Shown in pieces: positions 1-10,144 of a DNA stretch of 64,000 nt (its first letter is position 1; every line of letters begins with the position of its first letter). The position numbers and the translations under genes are program-made. The notes beneath the pieces were generated by a model, which was not told the origin of the DNA, ran no database searches, and saw nothing but the letters and a program-made list of their open reading frames with translations. Source of the DNA: Cloeon dipterum (taxonomy: Eukaryota > Arthropoda > Insecta > Ephemeroptera > Baetidae); the NCBI RefSeq assembly GCF_949628265.1, contig NC_088789.1, positions 34,217,883 through 34,281,882 on the forward strand, in the 5' to 3' direction.

Positions 1-592
1 GATCAAGACGGAATCGAGAGCGGGATCAGATACGTTTTCTGTTTGAGGACGACATCCGCACTCTTTTTCCAGTTCCACCTCGTCTTTGCACTCTTCTGGG
101 CCGTTCGGTGGGCAATAGTTGTACAGAAGCTCCTCTGCTGCAAAAATTATTAGAATTGTTAAAAAACAAATGGGTCAACAGGGAAATATTGTCATTGCAA
201 AAGTTCACACTCTGTTATTTAAGCTTTAGTACAAATTGAACGCATGCAGTGTCAGAATAAGAATTTATATGCAGCCTCCTCGGTTTTTACATTGTCTCTC
301 AAAATGCAAATTAAGTGAAAAGGATATTTGTGACAAAATCTGTAAAATATTGAAACATAAACTACACACACTGCGAGAGGCAACTGCATTTAATTTCTGC
401 TGGCATCAGGTTCATTGGTGTTGAGAGCGTTTAAATTTTCTTACAATTGTTCGACATGTGTAGTACCGCGTAGCTGCGTGATAGGTTTGCAAAGTGGGCA
501 AATTGAAATGGCACGGGTGCAGCATCAGTAGTGTAGGGATTGAAGATCAGCACCAAAAATAAAGATGCAAAGATGGCATTGATTGTCTTCAT
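1..592 (-). CDS. Member 1 of the cysteine-rich membrane receptor-like family (partial, 3' end outside window)
   Basis: Two coding exons are visible: 445-592 (ATG at 592) and 1-137, which runs off the window edge. The intron between them has GTAAGA and TTTGCAG ends and is in phase 1, as in every other member. Exon 1 starts MKTINAIFASLFLVLIF, a clear signal peptide, so the product is probably secreted or membrane-inserted. Exon 2 begins SEELLYNYC and keeps a Cys, then a CGC pair, matching the family domain. It is the most divergent copy: the tryptophan of exon 1 is missing, and the FCxYNAT glycosylation motif has become YCPPNG. The transmembrane exon should lie just left of base 1. The ectodomain family is not one I recognise and no function is known. 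Family membership rests on exon layout and the Cys pattern. Confidence 0.7.
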
Positions 593-621
593 CCTCTTCC
601 AATTGCGTTTTAGAACTCTCT
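593..621 (-). other. 5' UTR part of the first coding exon of member 1
   Basis: A TTCCAG acceptor ends at 622, giving a 29-nt leader before the ATG. It would join the noncoding exon at 855-912. A separate noncoding first exon also seems to exist in members 2, 4, 5 and 6. Confidence 0.45.
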
Positions 622-854
622 CTGGAACATAGAATCACAATCTGAACTTACTCTTAATCGTCTCACCGAGACCAAAAATAAATTTCACTCTGCCATGTAA
701 TTTCAAAGCGTACGTGAAGATAAATCATTTTAGATCAGTGACTCTCAGACCTTACATATAATTGTTAATTAGGATGTTTGAAAAGCAAGTGGATTCGCGG
801 TCCTGCTGCAGAGAGTTTGCGTTGGGGCGGATCAGAAATAAAATTACAACTTAC

Positions 855-945
855 ATGGTACGTTTGCTTGCTTTCGTGGCTGTCTGTCTCCCTTTGTGGC
901 AACGCACTGACTGACACCGCGGAAAATCGCACTTCGCTTTTTATA
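855..945 (-). promoter_or_regulatory. Core promoter and noncoding first exon of member 1
   Basis: On the minus strand TATAAAAAG starts at 945, and the overlapping initiators TCAGTCAGT lie at 914-906. This puts the A of the first TCAGT 33 nt downstream of the TATA box, the normal arthropod spacing. The predicted 58-nt leader ends in CAT followed by a strong GTAAGT donor (exon end 855). TCAGT is the usual arthropod initiator, so this site also supports the organism call. Confidence 0.55.
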
Positions 946-1805
946 TCAACTCCAGTGCGATCCGATCCGTCAGCCACCGCCCTCGCATCTCTTCTAGATT
1001 CATACAAATCCAAGAAGTTGCCGCATTTGTTTCAACCGAGTAGTTTTTTTCGTTTTCTTTGAATGCCAATTAACATACAGAATTTTAGTGCGCCTAATGA
1101 GCTATCAATTTAAATAATATTTAATTCAAAATCAAACCCACAAAACGCGGGAAAGAAATAAACATGTAAAAAATGAGACAAGCGCGTCTCTCTCACTATT
1201 TTTAACCCGGAGAGCTGCTGAGGGAATATATCGCATTTCTGAGTGTACGAATTGCATGAATAACAGTTTCGTGTTTAAATGAAGCAAACAGATTAAATTA
1301 AACATCGAATCCTTTTTTAAAAGCACCTCCTCGTCGGTTTGGCGCCACAAAAGCGGTTTATATTTGAGCAACACGAGATGGCGAAAATATCAACGGGCGC
1401 TGGCTCCGATTTCAATCTGCATTGAACCATTAAAAGAGTTAATTAAGAGGTGACGCACACGTGTCGTGAATATTACCAACAGCAGAATCCATGCTGTTTA
1501 TAGAAAAATTCACCTCTTCTAAATTCACGGTGCGTCAAAACCGTGAAATTTGTTTTGTTCAAAAATACATTTAAATAATTTCTAGTGAACGAATTCCGAG
1601 GCAGGCATTTAATTCTATCCCCAAAAGATACATAAATATTTATAAATTATTATTTTACACCAATTATAGTTTGCGAATTTTGGAATTGACTCAATTACAA
1701 GTAATTGTTACAACGGCAAAACCCAAAAGTAATACTTTAAGTTAGTTCAACGTTGCAACTGTCCGGTGCTCGATTGACGTTAATGGCCATGCAATTCTAT
1801 GCTTA
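946..1805. other. Intergenic, members 1 to 2
   Basis: AT-rich. The short open frames on both strands (778-1062, 1132-1374) have no family motifs. An imperfect inverted repeat built on AAGAGGTGA lies at about 1445-1525. A segment at about 1555-1640 resembles 4855-4950, and both lie downstream of a family gene (members 2 and 4). Confidence 0.4.
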
Positions 1806-2424
1806 TTATTCTAGTCCATAAGACCATATTGCCAATCCAATTACACGTTTGATCAGAAACACGATTAACGAAATTAGGAAGAGTGCCAGAGATAGACACA
1901 AGAACCAAGTAATTATTGTCGCGGTGTTGCTTGCAGCAGTTTCACTGAGCTTCGCGGTGACAGCGCCTTGCTGGAAGGTGACACTCACAATCAGATCCTG
2001 AGGGCAGTCGGCTAAAATGCAACAGGTATAAAAGTTGGGAAAATTTAAAAAAAATATTTACCGAGCGGACTGTGACAGTTGGCGGTGTAATTTAAAGTTC
2101 CGGTGTAAGAAATGGTGCAGCCGCACTTTGACACCAATTCAGTCACATTTTTACAATTTATTTCATTTTGGGTTGCGTTCTGCCGGCAAAACTTGGTAAT
2201 ATTTTCTTCTGCTGCAAAATAATATGTTGTCAGTACATGTTTTAAATTTATCCGTGCAAATAAATAAATAGTTTCATACCATTCGCGCCTATCTCGAGTG
2301 TCCAGTTGTCTAAAAATCGGTTTTCAAACGTGATGGGCGCACCAACTGATTGTGAGCACATAATCAGGACCAGGAGAAATAACAGTGAGGCTTTTGCTTT
2401 CTTTTTTTTAACCGTGTCCATCAT
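1806..2424 (-). CDS. Member 2: short-tail cysteine-rich type I membrane protein
   Basis: Coding exons 2280-2424, 2062-2211 and 1806-2011 join to 166 residues; both introns are GT-AG and in phase 1. The first of two adjacent ATGs (2424, 2421) was taken as start. Residues 1-31 include a basic stretch (VKKKKAKA) and a hydrophobic signal core ending near SVGA. FENRFLDNWTLEIG follows, the exon-1 signature. Exon 2 (about 50-98) has FCRQNAT with an N-glycosylation sequon, then Cys, CGC and Cys. Exon 3 starts DCPQ and carries a membrane segment at about 130-153 followed by a tail of about a dozen residues. Six Cys follow C-x10-C-x9-C-x-C-x13-C-x6-C, which would suit three disulfides outside the cell. 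The tail is too short for a signalling domain, so a partner protein or a ligand-binding decoy role is possible (inference). Closest in window to members 5 and 6. Confidence 0.86.
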
Positions 2425-2433
2425 CAATCGGGT
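2425..2433 (-). other. 5' UTR part and acceptor of member 2
   Basis: TTTCACAG ends at 2434 and is followed by ACCCGATTG before the ATG. Nearly the same acceptor context (CACAG then ATC..GATT) precedes members 5 and 6, which supports a conserved leader intron. Confidence 0.45.
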
Positions 2434-2809
2434 CTGTGAAACATAATTTTTATAATTTGTTACACAATTCATACATTTTTATATTAAATATGCGACACAC
2501 CGTTCCTCGATGTAAACAAATTTAAATTGGACGCAATTTAAACGACTCATTTAAAATCAACCGTTGCTCAGCCGTGACACAACACGTGCAATACCAGCGG
2601 AGCAGGCAGTTAGACTTTCATCAATTAATAAAACTGCCGCTCCATCTACCTTTGGAATCATTTTTCCCTGCCAAAATTATATATTTGAATTATCACGAAA
2701 TATAAAATAAAAATATTCCGCACCCATAATCAGGGGATTTGATTTAATGTGTAAAGTTCAGCCTTCCCCCGGTCCTCTTTGCCCCGATTTTAAATTTATT
2801 TATTTTTAT

Positions 2810-2990
2810 TTTGATGCCTAAATAGGAACTGAACACCCTGTCGATCGTCTGGACATCCAAACACTAATAGTTTTAACTGAAATCAATTTACCTTCAACAA
2901 TTCTTGCTTCGAAACCTCGAACGGCCAAATAGCGGCGCGCAACGCAAACACTCTCTCAGCAAGCTAAATCGCTGAACTGATGCCGCACAG
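2810..2990. repeat. Dispersed repeat Rp7, copy 1
   Basis: Shares ordered blocks with 44890-45080: the stretch around GATCGTCTGGACATCCAAA, then TTTAACTGAAA, then CGGCCAAATAGCGGCGC. Divergent and probably old. Confidence 0.5.
2892..2978 (-). promoter_or_regulatory. Possible noncoding first exon of member 2, inside dispersed repeat Rp7
   Basis: A TCAGTT initiator-like site lies at 2980-2975, and an AAG|GTAAAT donor at 2892. No TATA box is seen at the right distance. The stretch belongs to a repeat (Rp7) that recurs at 44.9 and, in part, at 20.3, 55.1 and 58.0 kb, so the promoter may be repeat-derived. Confidence 0.3.
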
Positions 2991-4103
2991 CCAACAGCCA
3001 AGGTCGCGTTAAAACAGTTAGACTTTCATGAAAGCCTAAGACTTCATGGTTGGAGCCTGCGCACTTCTCTCATTTAGAAGAAAAGTGTTACACACGTGAT
3101 TTTGGCCATAGTGTCCAAATAAATATTTTTTTCAGGCCTTAAAATTTTTGCCACCGTGACAATTAAATTTTTAAAAAACATCAATAAAAAGAGAAAGTTT
3201 GTTTCTTTTCCCTGGTATTATTTCATAATCTAAAAATCAAATGCAGATGTTAACAAATTAATTATTTTAAATGCGAAAACATTGTTGTAAGTTTCAAACA
3301 CTTGGAATGATTGTTGAATTTTCGGCTATTTCATAACAATTGGCAGTCGCATTTAGCATAGACAAAATGCAAGCTAACACAATAATCTAGCGAGCATGGG
3401 AGCAGGCCTATGCGTCCCTTTTTATCGTAATTATTTAAAAGTCTAAGCATAGTCTTTCACTATATATTACAGTGCTAACGCTGGCTCTCAGGCGTTTCTT
3501 TCCTATGTGATTTTACTACTGTTGCGCGCGATCAATGGAAAAAATTCATCAGCATGGCCAGAGTGAACTTCGCAAACTTAATTTGGACCAAGTAAGTTTG
3601 TTCTATACATTTAATTTAGCTCCACTTACAGAAAAAGCTCACATTTTTTGCTTAGGCATAGACTCTAATTATTATATTTTTTACTTTCGTTGACGTTTGC
3701 AAGTTTTAAAAACGGAAACTACTGAAATGGTTTGCAGTAACGAGTTGCTTACCTTAATTTTTGTGCTCTGCAGATATAAAAAAATCGCTCTGAATGCTGT
3801 TGTTCGTGTGAGTTATATATCACTGTGAATTTCTACCAAGGTTTTACGTGAGGAAATAAAAGTCTTATCTATTTCTCTGAGACTTTTGAAGCGGATACTA
3901 GCGAGAGTCAGTTGCAAAACACGATGAAACTAAAACAAATATTGTAATTAAATACGCCATAATTTTCACTGTAGATAAATTTACTGTTGCCCTTTCTTGT
4001 GACTGTGAAATTTGAGTTTTGTTTGTTAGGCTGTGCGCAATTTCACCGCTACGAATAAAAAATTATAATTTTCAAATTTTTTTTCCTAAAAAGGGGCCAC
4101 GAA
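2991..4103. other. Intergenic between divergent members 2 and 3
   Basis: No coding exon is recognised here. It should hold the promoter of member 3, but no convincing TATA/initiator pair or leader donor was found. Confidence 0.4.
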
Positions 4104-4539
4104 ATGAATTTCCTGCTGACATTTCTCCTACTCAACACCGCCTTTTTTTCGTGGTCGAATTGTGCTTCCATTGAGTTTGAGAACAAGTTCGAGGACAACT
4201 GGCAACTGCTCATCGGCGCAAATTGTGAGTAAGGTTTTTAAAGAAAATGGGCGGGGCAAATATTTTTATTTTCTACGGTGTAAATTTTAATTTTAATTTG
4301 TTGCAGCAAAGGAGCTGCGTTACGACTTTTGTCGATATAACGCGTCAAGCAGCGGAACACAGTGCAAAAATTTTCCAAAGGTCGCCTCAATAGACATTAG
4401 CAAGAGGTGCCACTATGCTCCGTCCAACACAACGAAACGGAAGCTGGCTGATTTATCTTCACTGCTCGCTCTGGCATGGAGGCTCCTAACGAGGCACGGA
4501 GGCGCACACACAACCAGTGCAGGTTATTTGCTCACTTGA
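4104..4539 (+). pseudogene. Member 3, broken by an Sn1 insertion
   Basis: Exon 1 (4104-4224) codes MNFLLTFLLLNTAFF, a signal peptide, then FENKFEDNWQLLIGAN. The intron (GTGAGT ... TTGCAG) is in phase 1. Exon 2 begins at 4307 with SKELRYDFCRYNASSSG, close to member 9. After the third Cys the family CxC reads CHY, so the fourth Cys is lost. About 30 nt further the sequence becomes repeat Sn1 (from about 4447), and the frame ends in it at 4537-4539. No fifth or sixth Cys and no transmembrane exon follow on the plus strand before member 4. As read the product would be 117 residues, secreted and unable to form the family disulfides. The intact exon 1, splice sites and start suggest recent loss. 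Its plus orientation opposes most of the cluster. Confidence 0.75.
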
Positions 4540-4755
4540 TGAATGGGAGAGCAAAAGAAGCACATTGAACCCCGCAACGCGAGCCAAGCAGAAGAAAAAG
4601 AGGGACTGGGTTAGCGGGCCACGCATTCACACAGCAGACGAAGCAGGGAGAGAGAAAAGATAAATATTGCCAAGGCCGCAGCTATTTTCTTCTTCAGAGA
4701 GATGTAAAACCGCGCGCTAGATGGCCTCAGCATTCGCGGAGTGGCTGCTATTTTA
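4447..4755 (+). mobile_element. SINE-like repeat Sn1, inserted in exon 2 of member 3
   Basis: Matches the 8.8-kb copy from TTATCTTCACTGCTCGCTC through GGAGGCTCCTAACGAGGCAC to the GTGGCTGCTATTTTAT end, about 300 bp. No clear target duplication was seen. A B-box-like GGGTTCATTGTGC lies on the opposite strand in better-kept copies, so a pol III origin is possible but unproven. Confidence 0.7.
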
Positions 4756-5002
4756 TATTTCAAAGTAATTATTGCATTTATTTCTGGCCTTAAATCTGTT
4801 ATTTATTTAATGAAACGGATGAGTGATTTCAAAATAAAAAACTAACCAATTTCATTCAAAAATACATCAATGAAGATATTTTAAAAATAAATTCTATATT
4901 ATAGTGAACTAATTCCGAGGCAGATTTAATTTAATAGTAATTTCTTTTGACCTGATTAATTCGGTTTTGTATAGTAAAAAGCTAAGAGACATTGTTTTAT
5001 AA
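4756..5002. other. Intergenic, members 3 and 4 (convergent)
   Basis: AT-rich 3' flank shared by two converging genes. It contains the CCGAGGCAG segment also seen near 1595. Confidence 0.35.
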
Positions 5003-5008
5003 TTTATT
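5003..5008 (-). terminator. Polyadenylation signal of member 4
   Basis: AATAAA on the minus strand about 67 nt past the stop codon at 5075, a normal distance for a short 3' UTR. Confidence 0.5.
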
Positions 5009-5074
5009 TTAATCCAAAAAACATATTTGTAAATCACAAAATAAACATCAAAAATTCTACATCACTATTTGTAT

Positions 5075-7923
5075 TCAATTTTTAGACCAATCAGTGGCTA
5101 TTTTAAAAAAGAATACCATAAAAAGACACCACAAATTGGCAGAAAAGAAAATTAACACGGCCAGCGTCCACCTTGGATTTGTAAAATTCATTCCTGCCTT
5201 TTTCATCCTGTTAATCACCACGGTTTTAAAGCGAGTGAAAGTTTGTTGCCGTGACAGTAGTTCCGCGATTTCTTTGTAATTCCTCTTCGCAGCAATTTGC
5301 AGGGCGGTTTGACCGCAATTTGTTCGCAAATTCAAGTCGGCTCCGTGGTCGAGCAGCAATTTAACCATCAATTTATTGCTTTTATTTGTGGCCAAGTGCA
5401 GAGCGGTCCATCCATTTTTATTCTGCAGATTTGCGTCCGCGCCGTTTTCTAGCAATTTTTTTGCTAGTTCTGGAAATCCCATTAAAGTGGTGATGTGCAA
5501 TGCCGTCCATCCATCTTGTCTCTGCAAATTTACGTCTGCGTGGTTGTCGAGCAGCTTTTGCACTATTTCGTGAAGACCTTTTTCCGCGGCGAAATGCAGG
5601 GCCGACCATCCAATCCGATTTTGCAAATTTACCTTTGCACCGTGGTCTATTAGATTTTGCAGCAATGCAGGATTGCGTCTTCTTGCGACGAGGTGCAGGG
5701 GGGTCATTCCGACTACGTTTTGAAAATTCAGGTCTGCACCTTTGTCGAGAAGCTTTTCAAACAAGAACGGAACTGGATTATCTAAAGCTACGATGAACAG
5801 AGCTGTGCAGCCATATTTGTCGCTCAAATTCACGTCGGCGCCGTGGTCGAGCAGCGTTTGAATGAGATATGGATTGTTTGAGTTGTGCTTTACGGCCACG
5901 TGCAGAGCGGTCCACCCTTTTTCGTCTTGTACGTTGACGTCGGCGCCTTTGTCGAGCAGAATTTTAGCAATCTCTGGTATTTGAAACCACCTAGCAGCAG
6001 CGCAATGCAGAGCAGTCTGTCCTTTTTTGTCTTTCAAATTGACGTCAGCGCCTTCCTCGAGCAAGAGACGAACCTCTTCCGGATATCTACAATAAGACGC
6101 CATCAAGTGCAGAGGAGCCTGTCCATCTTTTGTTTGTAGGTTCATGTTTGCGCCGCAGTCGAGCAGCTTTCTTACCAATCCTGGATAATGCTCAGTAGCA
6201 AAGTGCAAAGCAGTCCAACCATCTTTGTCTTGTAAATTCACGTCAGCGTGATTTTCGAGCAAGAGGTCAGCCACTCCAGGAGTTGATCGATTATCCGTTA
6301 TAGCAATGTGCAGAGCGGTCTGCCCGTCTTCATCCTGTGAATCGATGTTGGCGCCACTGTCGAGCAAAATTTTAACAAGCACTAGTGCTTCCCGATAGCG
6401 CCTGGCAGCGTAATGCAGAGCGGTATGTCCTTTTTTGTCTTGCAAATTGACGTCTGCGCATTTTTCAAGCAGAAATTCGGCGACTTGCATAGCTTTATTG
6501 TGCTTCATGGCAATAAGCAGAGCGGTCTGCCCGTCTTCATCCTGTGAATCGATTTCGGCGCCATTTTCGAGCAAAACACGAGCGATCTCTGGATTTGCAT
6601 TGAACCTGGCAGCGTAGTGCAGCGCGCTCCATCCTTGTTTGTCTTTTAAATCGACCTCGGCGCCTGATTCGAGCAAGCCGGTGACGAGCTCCAAAATACC
6701 GTATTGCGCGGCGCAATGCAGACAAGTTTTCCCTCTTTCATCCACCTCCGTAGGATCACGTTTCAGCATCAAATAGAAGTCGAGGTTAACGAGAATCCTA
6801 TCCGGACGATGTCCTCGCTCTCTGCTTGGAGCCGAAGTCCACGTGTTTATTACTTGGTCTACTTCAATATCATAATCTGTCAAGGGATTCTTATTTTTTG
6901 TTTCGGGAGACGAGTCTGTTTCCCATTCTGAATCAGAAGATTCAAAAAGGTTACAGGAATAATCGTCTATATCGTGATTTCTTGCGAAATTACGGCGGTT
7001 TCCTGGATGTGGTCGCGGGAATCGGTCAGCTTTACACCTCTCTCGAATTGAGGTTGACCATTGCTCGTCAACTCCTTGATTTTTGCTTAATTTGTACAGT
7101 AGCAAGGCGAGGAAAACCTGGGAAAACGCCATATAGGGCCAAAAAGCAAACAACCAGTTGAAGCAAGTTGTATAAACATCATCTGATTTGTCGGCGGAGT
7201 CTTGCTCGTAGACCAGACTCAGTTTCTTAGGGCACGAACCTATTAAATTAAAGAACACAATTATTAAAGTCTGGAGTTAAAGTATAAATGACTAATTTAC
7301 TTGAGGTATTTTCGCAGCTGATGCTAAAATGGAAAAGGCCGAATGCTTCTTCTATGTCAGTGGACTTTTGTATGGAGCATCCGCACATTTCCTCCATTTC
7401 TATAGGGGCTAAATTTTTGCAGCGAACGTCAATGGTAGAGGCGTCGTACTGGCAGAAGTCATACAAGAGTTCTCTATCTGCAAAATTGGTTAACTTCATC
7501 AAATTATGACGGATGAAAGGGTTTAGATATTTAAAGACAATCTTTGACGAAGTTTCTGAGACACCAATCGATTCTTGAGGGTCGCCAAAAAGTGCAGTGC
7601 GACGTGCGAACTTTTTTCCCGCCAAAAACAATATCGAGAAGTGCGCATGCGTGAGAGCTGGTTTGAGCACTTGCAGAGAGACCACTTGCACGAATGACTT
7701 CTCAGCCAGCTCTCACGCATGCGCACTTTTCGCAAATACGATTTTGTATGATGATTTTAATCGAATTTAAATTTTACTCACCACTCGCTCCAATCATAAA
7801 TTTCCAATGGTCGACTGACAGATCTTGAAACTCAATGGAAGCTCCATCTGAGTAAGGGATGCTCGCGAGGATGAGGACAATAAATGGGAAATTTCTTTTC
7901 CCACTTTTTCGAAAAGTTTCCAT
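5075..7923 (-). CDS. Member 4: cysteine-rich receptor-like protein with 15 ankyrin repeats and a C-terminal membrane segment
   Basis: Exons 7782-7923, 7301-7477 and 5075-7239 join in frame to 827 residues, with both introns in phase 1. Residues 1-32 form a signal peptide; SVDHWKF follows, as in members 7 and 8. Exon 2 has FCQYDAS (sequon lost), then Cys, CGC, Cys; SSCP follows at the exon junction. A membrane segment lies at about 133-155, then an acidic linker rich in Asp, Ser and Glu. Fifteen ankyrin repeats run from about 274 to 765, most with the GWTALH or GQTALH turn and GADVNLQDK loops. A second hydrophobic stretch (WTLAVLIFFSANLW on to FKI) lies at about 797-819, with only about eight residues after it. 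The ankyrin stack is therefore tethered to the membrane at both ends, presumably on the cytosolic side, to bind protein partners. The giant third exon suggests that the ankyrin part came in as an intronless cassette. The frame is intact; I know no described protein of this layout. Confidence 0.88.
7639..7728. mobile_element. Mini palindromic element in intron 1 of member 4
   Basis: A perfect 23-bp inverted repeat (AAGTGCGCATGCGTGAGAG..) at 7639-7661 and 7706-7728 surrounds 44 bp. This is MITE-like in form but very short. No other copy was seen in this window. Confidence 0.5.
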
Positions 7924-8814
7924 TCCACTTTTTGTAGAATACTTTCTGAAATAATTAATTTTTTATTGCTTCGGTTTATCCTTTAAAACGTTTACATCCA
8001 TAGGATTGTAGTTAAATTATAGCTTGCAATAGATTATTGAAAATAACATTTTAAAATAATTACTCAAAAAGAACAGATAGGGAATTGTTGACAGTTAATT
8101 TGTTATTTCCAAATTTTTTAACGATATTGTACAGTTAATTTTCGTCAAGGAATTTTGATTTCTATACTTTTTCGAAATGTGTAGTATTTATTGTTCGAAT
8201 TTTTACAGTTCAATTTGTCAAAATTACAATAGATATCCAGACCCAGGCGTATATTCGAGAAATTCAGTGGCCTATCAGAATTATTTTCTAACAATAACAA
8301 CTGAAACTAATTCCCAAAGTTGTAAATGAAAGATTTCCGACTTACGTTTAAAGAATTATCTTCCCGGAAAATTAGTTTTAATTTTTTGTTAATTAAGAAA
8401 ATAAAATTCTGCTATAATTAGAGGAATTGTAGGCAAATTTTCTTTAAAATTGGTTCTTAAAAAAGTTAAAAGAAATATTGTTTCTCACCACTCCAACTGC
8501 AAAATTGTGAAGTTAAGTTTGACGTCTCCGGCACGCCTGCCTGTTGTTAACGCGTGGAGAATTAACTTGCAAGTGACTCAACGGCTATTAGAGTCTATGA
8601 TTATATTTTAACATTGCGTTGTTATCACCTGACGCGTGAAAAACATAAACACACGTTCCAATGATAATTTGAGTGAACAATATTTTCACCTTACTTGAAA
8701 AATATATTCTTAAAAATAATTTCCAGACTTTTTAAATAATTTATTCAAATTAACTGATAAATTCCTTTTCCATTTAATAGGTGTAACAATATACAGTAAA
8801 TTCGCAGCACCAGC
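7924..8814. other. Intergenic upstream of member 4
   Basis: A TTTCAG acceptor ends at about 7945, 20 nt before the ATG, pointing to a leader intron. A matching donor (GTG|GTGAGAA) lies near 8486, so the noncoding first exon may be about 8489-8560. The rest is AT-rich with no coding signal. Confidence 0.35.
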
Positions 8815-9090
8815 GCTTCATTTTTATCTTCACTGCTCGCTCTGCGATGGAGGCTCCTAACGAGGCACGGAGGCGCACACCCAACCAGCGTGAAAAAGGG
8901 ATAGTAGAGCACAATGAACCCGAGAAGAAAAGGGAGGGACTGGGTTAGCGGGCCACGCACTCACATAACAGACGAAGCAACAGGGGGAGAGAAAAGAGAA
9001 ATAATAATAATTCCAAGGCCAGGTATTTTGGCTTCTTGCCGAACCGCACGCTAGATGGCTCCTGCTTTCATGGTGGCTGCTATTTTATTT
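8815..9090 (+). mobile_element. SINE-like repeat Sn1, well-kept copy
   Basis: Carries all blocks of the family: the CTGCTCGCTCTGCGATGG head, GGCTCCTAACGAGGCACGG, CACAATGAACCCGAGAAG, GGGTTAGCGGGCCACGCAC and the GTGGCTGCTATTTTA tail. Confidence 0.65.
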
Positions 9091-10144
9091 TACGAAGTAA
9101 TTAAAGAGGCATGATACTGGAAAAGCCTGGAAAATGCTTGTTGCCAATGCATAAACTCGTCCTTTAGGATTCAGTTAAAGCCTAAATTGACCTAAGAAGC
9201 AATGTAATATTTTGAGAAAATTGGCTGGAAAGTTACCGTGCTTTTCAAATGGTAACGGCTGTCTCCTTACTTGAAATCCGATTTTATTTCAAAACGAAGA
9301 GTTTTCCTAATAAGTGGCATACACCGTTGGAAAGATCTCGACCAGAGGAATCGAAATATGCCAAGAAAACATGTTCAAGCACTGTACATTTTGGAGAAAA
9401 TTGGCAAAATTTGAATTTTTACTGTAGGAAGGTCCTTTTTTATTATTGCAAATTGTTGAACAAATTGTTTACCGGTCAATTGTTTAAGGCATCCAACAAT
9501 TTAAATAATTTTCAATTGTTGCCCAGTATCATTCCACTTTAATTGGTGTTCGTGAAGATTTTTGATTGAAAAATAGTGTTAAATTATGTTTGTTATTCTT
9601 TATTAAAACAAATCTGTCATTTTAATATAAAAATCAAAAATTTATTTTGGTAAATACAAAAAGGAGGGTCGTTTATCTTGTTGGATAGCTGCCGGCTCTG
9701 TTGCGTGCGCTGTGCCTTGCTTCTGCTGGCGCGCGTTGGGGTAGATCATGTGTCATAAAAAACAGTGTGAGAGGGGCGGCCTTGACAGTGAATGAGCCGA
9801 GAGGAGAGAAAAAAGCGATAACAGAGCAGCTACATGGCTGTTGCTGAGGAGAGTGAGCAGACGATGCCGTAAATCCAAACGCGCGGAGAGAAAAAAACGG
9901 TACTTTTGATAATATTCCAGGAACAATGTTTGATGATCTTTTCATTAAAAATTTTTTGTTTATAGTCTTCGTGGCATTAATATTTAGTACTTTTTAAATA
10001 AAAGCATCCATCATAGGAATAATATTTTCCTCTTGCTCCTGATTCTTGGATTTTTATTCAAAATTAAACATCTGCAAAATATATTATATCCAAACAATCG
10101 ATTTTTACCATCGAGGAAGTTTTGCAGAAATTTGACGATGCTCA
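9091..10144. other. Intergenic downstream of member 5
   Basis: No supported gene; the 97-residue open frame at 9249-9542 has no recognisable features. The stretch 9690-9900 is dispersed repeat Rp10, also at 15780-15945 (GGCCTTGA.. and GAGAGAAAAAAG blocks). Its head, CGCGTTGGGG.AGATCA, also recurs near 26545 and 53925. Confidence 0.4.

Noticed and set aside
778-1062. 94-residue plus frame
   Set aside because: It lies across the promoter and leader exon of member 1 on the other strand and has no motif.
5376-6725. Several open frames on both strands opposite or inside the ankyrin region (for example 5500-5796, 6435-6617)
   Set aside because: They are shadows of the repeated ankyrin codons; the minus frame of member 4 explains the region fully.
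7248-7691. A 147-residue minus frame taken as one protein
   Set aside because: It is exon 2 of member 4 read through both introns; splice sites and family comparison set the true exon at 7301-7477.
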